From Protea cynaroides (taxonomy: Eukaryota > Streptophyta > Magnoliopsida > Proteales > Proteaceae), in contig CM053268.1 in NCBI GenBank assembly GCA_028583415.1, positions 13,053,555 to 13,117,554 on the forward strand: a stretch of 64,000 nucleotides of DNA. Direction: 5' to 3'. Numbering within the stretch: the first letter of the stretch is position 1; every line of letters begins with the position of its first letter. Of this stretch, positions 46,353 through 56,358 are shown piece after piece. The translations under genes and the position numbers were made by a program. The notes under the pieces were generated by a model. It searched no databases. It was not told the origin of the DNA and saw only the letters and a list, made by a program, of their open reading frames with translations.

Positions 46353-48495
46353 ATACACGGTCTTTCTCGGTGGTCGGGTCCGTAGGCACTGTACAGGGCA
46401 GTGGCACGTCCGAAAGCTCCACAATCGGCATCTGGGGCACTTCATAAGGAGGAATATCGTTCTCTAGCATGTCGTCAGCCTCCGTAGGCGCCGTCGGTTC
46501 TACCACCTCGTCTTCAGCAAGGATCGAAACGACTGACCATTTAGCGACGATGCCCATGCTGATGAGCTGCTCCTTCAGATACGCAGCCCCCTTCTACAAG
46601 AACCTGTTGGCGGCCTCCTCCACGTCCTCTTCGTATTGGGAGGACAACCGGTACTCCGCGACTGCCCGATCGGAGGACTCCCGATAGAGCTCCTCAGCCT
46701 TAGCCAGTGCCTCCTTGGCAATCCTGGCATCGTCCTCGGCCTTCCGCTTGGCATCCTCCATCGTCTGCAGCTTCTCCTCGGCCTGGTGGACCCGCTTGTG
46801 CTCCTCCGAGAGAGCATCCTCGGCCTTGTCCAAAGATGTCTGAAGGTTCGTCTTCTCCGAAGCGAGGCCTTTGGCCTCGGCCGATTTGTCCTTTAACTTT
46901 CCTTCGGTAGCCTCTAGGGCCTCCCGCAAGGAAGTCTCCAGCACCTCCTTCTCCTCGACCTCCATCATCGAGGTCACGGCTCGTTGACAGACCTCGGCCA
47001 AAAGGTTGCTGGCCTGCAGATCATAAAATTAAGAAGTAAGTTAATGTGGCAGACAAGCTGAAGCAAGGAAAAGGAAGCCATGAGATCGTGTTATTTTACC
47101 TGGGTGCTCGCGAGGAACATCCTCTTGAACAAATCGTCGTTCTCCATCGACGAAGTGAGAGTCACATCTTCCGGGAGACGACCCTCGGTGAGGATGATCC
47201 TAGCCACCCTCGAGCTCTTGAAAACGGAGTCTGACGGCTTCAAGCCGAGCGCTGGCGAAAACGCCGTTGTCCCCATCTTCTTCTCCCGGGCCCCCTCGGC
47301 CGGACGCGTGGGCTCCTTCTCCTTCCTTCCGGTGTCGGTGGTCTTGGTCAGGTCGACCACCTTGGCTCCGCGAGGAGGCTGGACTTCCTTCGTCGCAGCC
47401 CCCTTCTTCTGCTCATCTGACCAATCAAGTTGGACGGCCGATCGCGTCTTGTAGATGTCGGCCGACAGATTTTGCACCAACTGGATCTTCTTCTTGGGTG
47501 GCTCCTCCACCATGGGCTTTTTACCCTTGACATCCTCCGCAGTACCAGGCACCTTCAATGGAGCAGCGACCTGATCTTTAGTCTGGCTGGCCTCGGCGGC
47601 CCCCTTCCTTAAGATCCGATTGACGATTCGATCATTGGAGAAGTTCATTGAGACAAGCAAACAATTGATTAGCAACGATGATAAAATTAATGCTCGGAGT
47701 TTAATAGATATGGTCAGAACTTACCTAGTAGGCCGTGCTCGACCAATTTCACGGGATCCGCCAGGTCAGCATAGCGGACGGTCTGGCCCCCCAGCACCTT
47801 GTGTTGGGCCCATCTCTCCTCTGTGGTCAGGAAAGGGCCCTTGTTGAACCCAGTAGCATCAACTACCAGCCACATGTTCGATAGAGGAAGAGGAGGGCCA
47901 CCCGCCAGAGGGCCCACAAAAAAGAACTTCTCCTTCCACCCGTGAATGGAAGAAGATTTTTGAGAGATCGCCGGGAGCTTCTTAGCGCACCTCTAACTGA
48001 AGTAGTACCACCCGCTCATGGAACGGGTCTCGATCAGGCTGGAGAATTGGAAGAGCGATCGAAAGAGGTTCACGGTAGGAGTTTCCCCCAGTCGGAGGAC
48101 GAACATGATAAAGGCATAAATGCATCGCCACCCATTCGGAGTCAATTGAGAGGGGGCGATGCGGTACTCCTTCAAAATATCGACAACTAGGGGATGAAGG
48201 AGTGCTCGTACACGCAGACCTCTGCGAGGTTCAGGCTGCAGGCCCTCTCGTCGAAAGATGGAAGCTGGACCAAGACGTCGATCATGGGCTCCTCCCACTG
48301 GTGTTCTGCGGATCTGAGACAAGGCGTTCTTGGAGACGATCTTGCTTGGCACCCTCCATGCGGGGACTTTGTCGAGAGGAGGAATAATGGGACGACCGCT
48401 CCACTGGTGGGGAGCCCGTTGAGCTGAAGTGCCGGTAGGGCGACTGCGCTCGACGGCATCAGAAGTACTCTGCTCAAGTTCCTCCTCAGGGGCAT
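46353..48495 (-). pseudogene. R antisense additional ORF (coiled-coil protein), intron-bearing
   Basis: Read from 48495 downward: an N-terminal block (EEELEQSTSDAVERSR in one frame), then PSFDERACSLNLAEVCVYEH, LHPLVVDILKEYRIAPSQL, SGWYYFS and GWKEKFFFVGPLAGG, the core of the plant retroelement additional-ORF proteins often labelled putative transposon or gag-like. A GT donor follows LLGK (near 47725). The next part is Lys/Pro-rich and basic (47100-47620). A clean GT-AG intron fits 47014-47099. Then comes a long Glu/Lys/Ala heptad stretch (46594-47001), clearly a coiled coil, and an acidic tail ending near 46353. Frameshifts at about 48310 and 48190 and stops break it. Its start is two bases from the 3' LTR, so an antisense promoter in the LTR is the likely driver. 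Molecular function unknown. Confidence 0.75.
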
Positions 48496-48496
48496 C

Positions 48497-49181
48497 TGTT
48501 ATGTGTGAAAAATCCCATCCATTTAAAATCTTACACGTGTCAATACCATCTCCGGAGCCGATCGCTTGTTATATGTTGCGCTCGGCTTATGCCGCTCGGA
48601 GGCCATCTTCCGATCGTGCAGCGAGGCGGTCGGAGATGCATACTAATGCGGCCGCATTTCCCAATCGGAGGCTAATATCCTAATACGACTATGTTACGAC
48701 AGAGGAGTCCTTCTCCTCGTGTGATATGACACCGACTATCACGGCCCTACGACCACCTATCACACACATGTGTCATTCGGGTGGTTGACCGACTTAGCTT
48801 CCTTGGCTACGGTCTTCTACTCCTACTCGGAGTCTACAACTCAGGTGTCCCTCAGAGCGACACGTGGCAATCCTATTGGCGATCTACTTCTCTGAATCCT
48901 AGTACCTCCATGCTTCTTCCCAATGTCTATAAGTAGAGGACGACCCCTCAAAGTAAGTTCAGTTCACAATCTCTCTCACTCTCGCATGCTCAAAATCTTT
49001 CATCGTCCCACACTTTCTTTAAACTGGAGATAGCTTCCCACTATCTCTTGGCTGCTTACATTGGGAATCTGATTTAGGCATCGGAGTGTACCCGGGGCTT
49101 AGTCACCCAACTCCCTTGTCTCATTTCTGTGATTGCGGGTTACTCGGATCGCAGACCGGTGGGTGATTTCCAACCGTAACA
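48497..49181 (+). repeat. 3' LTR of R
   Basis: 685 bp, TGTTATGTGTG to CAACCGTAACA, so the ends are TGTTA and TAACA. It is preceded by AGGGGCATC as a short polypurine-like tract. A leader-like segment TATAAGTAGAGG near 48930 may be the TATA region. Only one LTR of R exists in the window. Confidence 0.8.
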
Positions 49182-49215
49182 AGACCATTTTGTCTTTTTT
49201 AATGAGTCATGTATT

Positions 49216-50499
49216 TTGAATAATTTGGTTGTATCTGTGCCTAGTACAAGTTTAGATAAGTTGCAAACATTTTCTAGTGTTGATTCTGTCCCACTTGGGA
49301 CCTCCTATCCTGTAGACACCTCTTTTATTAGTAATAAAAATTTCACTTTCGATTATACTGTGTCTTCTTCTTCTTCCATTCCTATCGATTATACTAACTC
49401 TGACTCGGATAATGATGAGAATGATGAACCCTCTCCTGAGTTAATGCGATCTATCAAGGCTTCAAAAGAAATGAAGGCCCGACCAGTCGAAGAGGATTTC
49501 AAAATGGTCAACTTAGGCTCAACTGAAGAGCCCCGTGAGAACATGGTCGGGGTAACTTTAACTGAGGAAGAAACAACTAATTTGGTGGAGTTATTCAAAT
49601 AATTTCAAGAAGTCTTTGCCTGGTCTTATGAGGATATGCCTGGAATAGACCCTGAGGTGGTCCAACATAAGATTCCCTTGATGCCTGGTTCAAAGCCCCA
49701 CAAACAAAAATTGAGGAGATTGAGGCCAGAGTGGGCTTTGAAGGTCAAGGAGGATATCCAGAAGCAACTTGATGCTGGTTTTCTTGAAGTGGTCCATTAC
49801 CCTGAGTGGTTGGCTAATATTGTCATTGTCCCAAAGAAAGATGGTAAATTAAGGGTATGTGTGGATTATAGGAATCTGAACAAAACAACCCCTAAGGATG
49901 ACTTTTCGCTACCCAAGATTGACATATTGGTCAACAATACTGCTGGACATGCACTGTTATCTTTCATGGATGGCTTCTCAGGCTACAATCAGATAAAGAT
50001 GGCACTAGAGGATAAAGAGAAGACTTCATTCACTACAGATTGGGGTACTTATTGTTATACAGTAATGTCATTTGGGCTTAAGAATGCTGGGGCTACTTAC
50101 CAAAGAATGGCTACTACTGTCCTCCATGACTTGATCCATAAGGAAGTTGAAGTATATGCAGATGATATGATTGTGAAGTCGATTACCAAGGAGGATCACT
50201 TCACGGCATTGAGGACATTCTTTGAACGGATAAAGCAATACAAGTTGAGACTGAATCTACAGAAGTGTGCTTTTGGAGTAACTGCTGGAAAAATATTGGG
50301 CTTCTTGGTGAGTGAGAGGGGTATAGAGATTGACCCAGCCAAGATTAAAGCTATATCTGAAATGCCTCCTCCACGAACAGAAAAGGAGATCAGAGGATTC
50401 CTCGGAAGAGTGCAGTACATAAATAGATTCATAGCGCATCTGATAGCCATCTGTAAACCTATTTTCAAGCTATTAAGGAAGGACCAGCCAAAAACTTAG
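49216..50499 (+). pseudogene. T reverse transcriptase
   Basis: An N-terminal variable part (49216-49602, acidic, DSDNDENDE) ends in a stop at 49600. From 49636 the frame is open for 287 codons with IVPKKDGKLRVCVDYRNLNK, SFMDGFSGYNQIKM, VMSFGLKNAGATYQRM and the catalytic YADDMIVKS. This polymerase domain is complete and all three catalytic Asp residues are visible. It ends at a stop at 50497 inside the connection to RNase H. The relation to Tat/Athila RTs (FGLKNAGATYQR) is clear. Confidence 0.9.
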
Positions 50500-50514
50500 A
50501 ATCCCCAGTGCCAG

Positions 50515-51531
50515 TTGGCTTTTGATAGGATCAAGGAATATCTGACTAATCCGCCAATTTTGGTCCCGCCAACCCCTGGGAGACCACTTATGTTGTATTT
50601 GTTTGTCTTAGAAGAGTCAATGGGATCCATGATTTCCCAGCATGATGAAGATGGACGTATTGAGAGGGCTGTGTATTATCTGAGCAAGAAGTTCACGGGC
50701 TATGAGGTTAACTATACCCCTTTGGAGAAAACATGCACGGCTTTGGTCTAGGTAACGAGGAGATTGAGACATTACATGCTCTCATATCCTATTGTCCTCA
50801 TCTCCCGCATGGACCCGATCAAGTACCTTTTCGAGAAGCCAGCCTTGACAGGAAGAATGGCACGGTGGTTGTTGCTGCTTTCGAAGTTTGATATTACCTA
50901 CATAAACCAAAAGTCTATCAAGGGGAGTGTGATCACTGAGCATTTGTCATCTCTCCCAATCAAAGGAGGTCTTAAGCAATTGGAGGACGTATTTCCTGGT
51001 GAAGAAGTCTCCACTATTCAAGAAGAACTGGGTGATGACACTTGGGTGATGTTCTTTGACGGCGCGGTAAATCAACGAGGATATGGAGCTGGGGTATTGT
51101 TAGTTGATCCCGATGGTGTCTTCATACCTTTGTCTTTTCGTTTGGAGTTTGAATGCACAAACAAAATTGCGGAGTATGAAGCCTGTGTGAGAGGGCCCCG
51201 AGTGGCTTTGTCTTTTGGTGTACAGAAATTGAAAGTGTATGGAGACTCTTCAGTCATCATCTATCAAGTCAGGGAAGGCTGGAAGACAAGAGATGAAAAG
51301 CTCATACCTTATAAACATTGGGCTCAAGTTCTGGCCAGTAAATTTAAAGAGATAGAATTTGGATACTTCCCGAGAGATACAAATCGATATGCTGATGCGT
51401 TGGCAACGCTAACGTCAATGATTGGGGGTAATCCAAATGAGAAGATGCAACCTTTGATAATTGAAAGAATGATACAGCTGGCTTACATGGATGAAGAAGT
51501 CAATGCACTGACGACAGACGGTCGACCTTGA
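50515..51531 (+). pseudogene. T RNase H pair (gRH and plant-type aRH)
   Basis: The first domain (50515-50800) keeps LYLFVLEESMGSMISQH and ERAVYYLSKKF, but the first catalytic Asp position (normally YL.VS) is degenerate, as in Tat elements where this domain became a tether. A stop at 50750 breaks it. The second, complete RNase H (about 51040-51410) shows MFFDGAVNQRGYGAGVLLV, NKIAEYEACVRG, LKVYGDSSVIIYQV and RDTNRYADALATLTSM: the D-E-D-D set of a plant-type RNase H. This dual arrangement is diagnostic for the Tat branch. Confidence 0.85.
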
Positions 51532-51543
51532 TTTGCCCCTATA

Positions 51544-52772
51544 TTGGATTTCATCAGGGAATCTAAATACCCTGCAGATGCGACATCAGGAGAGAAGAAA
51601 ACCCTGAGGAGACGTGCTGCCCAGTTCATATTGTGTGAAGATATTCTATATAAGAGATCTTATGATGGAGTCCAGTTGGTTTGTGTCGATGAGGAACAGG
51701 CCCGGAATATTATTGAACAAATCCATGAAGGGATATGTGGACCCACATGAATGCCAGGATGCTTGCTAAAAAGACCCTATGCTTGGGGTATTATTGGAAC
51801 ACAATGAAAGCAGACTGTGTCGACTTTGTGAAAAGATGTCACAAGTGCCAGATATTTGCCAATCTTATCCATGTGCCCCCAACAGAGTTGCATACTTTGA
51901 GCTCTCCTTGGCCATTTTTGACCTGGGGTATAGATGTGATTGGGAAGATAAACCCCAAGGCATCCAATGGACATGAATTTATCCTGGTTGCCATAGATTA
52001 TTTCACCAAGTGGGTGGAGGCACAGTCCTATGCCAAGCTCACTGCCAACAAAGTGGCCAAGTTCTTATAGGAGTACATCATTTGCCGCCACGACATGCTA
52101 CAGGATTTGATATCTGATCAAGGTACACATTTCAGAGGTAAGGTGCAAGGCTTGTGTGAGAAGTTCCATATCAATCAGCATAGGTCTTCTCCTTATCGCC
52201 CACAGACAAATGGGGCGGTCGAGGCAGCTAACTAGAACATCAAGGTTATCTTGCAGAAGATGGCACAAACTAACACGGACTGGGTGGATAAGCTTCCCTA
52301 TGCTTTATGGGCCTACCACACTTCGGTTAGGACATCTACGGGAGCAACTCCCTACTCCCTAGTCTATGGTATGGAGGCAGTTCTTCCCGTTGAATTAGAG
52401 GTCCCTTCCTAGAGGACCCTTATGGAATCTAAGATCTCTGAGGCCGAATGGAGGCGAGCAAGATATGATGAATTAAAATTTATTGATGAAAAAAGGATGA
52501 GGGCTGCAGACAATTCAACGAAGTATCAGCAGAGGATTGCTGCCACCTTCAACAAGAAAGTACATCCTCATCATTTGGTTGTTGGAGACTTGGTGCTAAA
52601 AGAGCAGAGGGCTCCCATTCACGACCCTAGGGGTAAGTTCTGTCCAAACTGGAGCGGACCTTTTATTATCAAAGAAATCCTCTCAGGCAAGGCTATGCGG
52701 TTGACCGACCTTGATGGCGAAGAATTACAGTATCTGACAAATCTGGATCAGGTAAAGAAGTACTATGTTTAG
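51544..52772 (+). pseudogene. T integrase
   Basis: The zinc site ends CHKCQIFA. The catalytic core has D in WGIDVIGKINPK, D in LISDQGTHFRG and E in RPQTNGAVEAAN, followed at once by a stop. A GPF-type C-terminal domain (HHLVVGDLVLKE, PNWSGPFIIKEIL) ends QVKKYYV. Stops at 52068, 52232 and 52409 and frame changes near 51740 and 52160 break it. No chromodomain follows, consistent with Tat. Confidence 0.85.
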
Positions 52773-53481
52773 TTCTACCCCTCAAGAAAAAAAAAGAGAA
52801 GAAAAAAAACAAAAAAGAAAAAAGAGGGGGTTTGACTTCCATAGTTTGTGAAACCTTGGACCTCTTCGATCTGATCAGGATTATTATCAGCTAAAAGGTC
52901 ATGCCTTCTCATCATTATCAGAGAAATAAACCCTTCTATGGCCGAAACTCTTCTCTCGTTCTCCAATCCAACGGACTCCCAGAGTTTACATCTTTGGCCT
53001 CCTTCCTTTGTGAGTGAATCTGTATGGCACTGTCTCTCGTGAGTAGGTCATTCTATACATTTACGATCCTATAACTCGACTGGAATTCATCTGTCGTTCA
53101 TCCATTCGACGACGTCCCAAATTCCAAGGTCCATGTTTCTTTGCCCAAAAGGTGGCATCCTCTCTTGGGGATTAGTCACTCTACATAAGCAGCCCAAAGA
53201 TCCTCCCATGGTCAAACATGTGGACAGCTTCTTATCAGCCTAGCTAGGCCTTCATCTTCTTTGCACTTGGTCTGACTATTAGGATGTAGTGCACAGACAT
53301 AGCTATAATATCCAGTAAAGCTATACATGATTTATTAGAATGCATTCAAATATTCATGTTTATGCACTCCTAAGTGGGAGACCTCTCAACTGTATGAACA
53401 CTTTATTGTGGGCTTGAACCATTGTTTACTACTTTTGTGATGTACAAGACTGACCCTTTTGTTTGACAGCTGCACGACAAC
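52773..53481. other. T spacer between integrase and the extra ORF
   Basis: An A-rich stretch (52785-52830) then unique sequence without ORFs. A promoter or splice acceptor for the downstream ORF should lie here; TTTGTTTGACAG just before 53470 would serve as a splice acceptor. Confidence 0.45.
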
Positions 53482-54480
53482 ATGAACAAAAGTCTTAGGA
53501 AGTGGGAATGGTTCAACTCTGGGAGAGATACCTCACCTTTAAAGACATATCATCTCGAAGCTCTATGTGGCCTTCAGAATATGCGCCTCTGTCCTAGTCT
53601 ATTGAAAGCAGTCATAAAATTTTGGGACCCCTCAATGCACGTCTTCAAATTTGGTGAAGCAATGATGTGCCCTACAGTAGAGGAATTCAAGGCATGTGTG
53701 ATGTACCCTTACAGGGAGAGGATCTTCAAACCTCCGCTTCGGGGTGAGTATACTCAGAAGATCCGAGAACACTTCGAGTGGAGTAAGGAAGGAGTTAAAG
53801 TTTTCTTCAAGAATGGGGGATTGGACATCCAGGAAATGACAAAAAAGTATGCACGCAAAGACCCTGAGGACTTCCAAGCAGTACAAAGAGGGAGAGTATT
53901 CATCTACTACATGATCGCTCGTTACTTGCTAAGGAGCCAGAAGCGCACGGAGTCCCCGCCATAGTGGACCTCATTATCCATGCTAATGATGGTGGTGATA
54001 TTATACCAACTGTTTTGGCAGAAACTTTGAACGGCCTTGATGTGATGGCGAGGCGTAACAACAAGTTCGAGTTGGATCGATTTATAGGGTCGCCGCATTT
54101 ACTGCAGTATTAGCTCCTAGAGAGATTGAGTTTGATTCCAGCTCTACAAGTTCCTGAGTTCACACATAACCAATACTGGGGGAGAGCCAATGGTGCGGAC
54201 TTCCACAAAGAGACAGATTGGCCAAGATGGCTTACCATGATCAGATCTGCAGACATCCGATGGAGTTGTAGCTGGTGGAGAGAGAATCGCATCGTGACGA
54301 GCACCCCGGGTGGCACTCATGTCTAATTTATGGGTCTTACACATACAACGTTCTACTCTCCGAATTGACTTCATCAACAGCATGGCCTACCACCTCCTGT
54401 ACATGAATCTCTTGATGGGCCAGTGCCTTGCAGGGAGCTAACTCCGGATTTGGTTCAAAATATTGCCTCTGCCTGAGAGA
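53482..54480 (+). pseudogene. T additional ORF: plant mobile domain / DUF7745-like protein, broken
   Basis: ATG 53482 opens 160 codons: MNKSLRKWEWFNSGRDTSPL, ALCGLQNMRLCPSLLKAVIK, FWDPSMHVFKFGEAMMCPTV then EEFKACV, and a long charged helix. WD(P/x)...F.F...E(M/L).PT.EE is the signature of plant mobile-domain (aminotransferase-like) and DUF7745 proteins, found both in transposons and in domesticated silencing factors such as MAIN/MAIL1. After a shift near 53940 the homology continues as IVDLIIHANDGGDIIPTVLA, ARRNNKFELDRFIG and WPRWLTMIRSADIRW to about 54480, with stops at 54110 and 54325. It lies in sense, after pol and before the 3' repeats. The role in the element is unknown. Confidence 0.65.
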
Positions 54481-54923
54481 ACCGGTCTACCATGGTTTTG
54501 ACTAGAACCCTACCTGTTGTCCCCCCTATCCAAGTGTTTGTCCCTTAGGGATGTCCCAGGTCCTTTGTTACCTGAATTAACATTGCTTTGTACTTGTATG
54601 CACTGATATTTACATTTAGTACGCTGTCATTGTGATGTTTACTTCTGACCTTGAATGAAAATCTCCTCATTGTTCATCTTAGTTATTTCATCACCATTTA
54701 ATGCTTTATTCATCTCATGATTGATGCTTGATACCTGCCTTAGGTATTTAACTCTTGTGTAGTTGTCTTGAGTTTGCCTATCTTTTGATTCATCCCATGC
54801 ATCGTCGGTGAATCTCTTATGGTTGGGATCCTACTTGAGTATAGGAACTCTCAGCTTTTGTCTGACGAGTTTTGACAGTTCGCGCTAATGCGGTCCTTGT
54901 TCATTGAGGCACCAGCCTTCCGT
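54481..54923. other. T 3' untranslated region
   Basis: No gene recognised. It leads into the 116-bp tandem repeats. Confidence 0.4.
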
Positions 54924-55272
54924 CTTCGATTCTGACTTTGGGGCTCGCGTGTGCGAGGTGTCAGTTCGCTTTTGAGATTTGATTCCTTTGTTCGAGAATA
55001 ATCTCCCCGAGCAGTTCCATGAAATGCGTAAAAGCTCATCTTCGATTCTGACTTTGGGGCTCGCGTGTGCGAGGTGTCAGTTTCGCTTTTGAGATTTGAT
55101 TCCTTTGTTCGGGAATAATCTCCCCAAGCGGTTCCTTAAAATGCGTAAAAGCTCGTCTTCGATTCTGACTTTGGGGCTCACGGTGCGAGGTGTCAGTTTC
55201 GTTTTTGAGATTGGATTCTTTTGTTCGGGAATAATCTCCCCGAGCGGTTCTGCAAAATACGTGAAAGCTCGT
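54924..55272 (+). repeat. Three tandem ~116-bp repeats before the T 3' LTR
   Basis: Units start CTTCGATTCTGACTTTGGGG at 54924, 55040 and 55157 (116, 117, 116 bp) and include GCGAGGTGTCAGTT, GGGAATAATCTCCCC (itself a short palindrome) and GCGTAAAAGCTC. Tandem repeats between coding region and 3' LTR are common in Tat/Ogre elements and can seed satellite DNA. Confidence 0.9.
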
Positions 55273-55435
55273 CTTTTGTTTTTCGAGTTCATTTTGAGAG
55301 TTCCAAGGTCACCATGACCACTACTGAAGAGAACCCGTATTCTTTTTTCTTAGCTTTCCAATAATGGTTGTGGCAAAACTGGGGTCTTCTTGTCTTCAGT
55401 CTCAATTAGTGTAATTTCGACTAAAGAGGGGTATC

Positions 55436-56319
55436 TGTCAGCACCCAAATTTTACCACTGCGGGGATCCCCGCTCTCATTGGGGTACTATACGCAATGAG
55501 AGGGATGTATAAAAAAAACAGAAAAAATGTAATGAAAAAAATTGGTATATATATATATATATATATAAGGGGGAATAATCTCGATCCCTAAAAGAAGGGA
55601 TCGAAGACCAAAAAAAAGAATAAAAAAAAGAAAAGAGAAAGAAAAGTAGAGAAGAAGGGGGAAACAGAGAGCGGGAGAGAGAGGAAGAGGGAGAGGTTGT
55701 AGGGAAGAGGGAGGTCGACACCTCACCCCCTCTTTCCCGAAATTTCTCCCCCAAAAGCCGCCAGGCTTTACTTCTCCCCAGCCGGCATCACATCTCCAGC
55801 CCTCTCCCATCGACAACGCATGAAAGAGGCCCCTCCTTTCCAGCTACCGGAGAACCCCCATCTGGAGGGACCGGTGGACAGAAGAAGGAGGAAAAGAAAT
55901 AAAAGGAGGGCGGACAGACCAGAAGTGGTGAAAGAAGAAAAATCAGAAAAAAGAAGAAGAAGGAGAAAAGAAGAGAGTAGGAAGATAGAGAGAGCAGCAA
56001 GAAGAAGAAGGAGAAAAGAAGAGAGGAGAAGGAAAGCAGTAGCACAACCACCGCCGTGAGGGAAGAAAGAGCAGCACCAGACTGCCGATCTAAAAAAAAA
56101 AAAAAAAGCGGCGAGAGGAGGAAGAAGAAGTAGCCGTAGCAGGAAGGAGGGGAGAAAAAAAAAAGAACAGAGAGAGGGGCACCTCCATCGCTGTAGTTCG
56201 CGGAGGAGAGGAGCAGCAGAAGAAGAAGAAGGCGGCGGCAGCGGCGAGAGGAGGAAGAAGAAATAGCCGAAGAAGAGAAGAAAAAAAAAAATCTAACAAA
56301 CTGCAAAGCCAGGTATTCT

Positions 56320-56358
<39 letters not shown>

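Larger units (their letters stand above)
44396..49181 (+). mobile_element. Element R: 5'-truncated Tat-like retrotransposon inside T
   Basis: R holds, in order, an integrase C-terminus, a hairpin tandem array, a second repeat block, an antisense coding region with introns and one LTR (48497-49181). The right end is exact (GTAACA); the left end (about 44396-44430) is inside integrase with no 5' LTR, so gag and most of pol were lost. R interrupts the T polyprotein between the protease tail and the reverse transcriptase lead. I found no matching target duplication for the flank AGACC, as expected if the left side was deleted. Confidence 0.75.
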
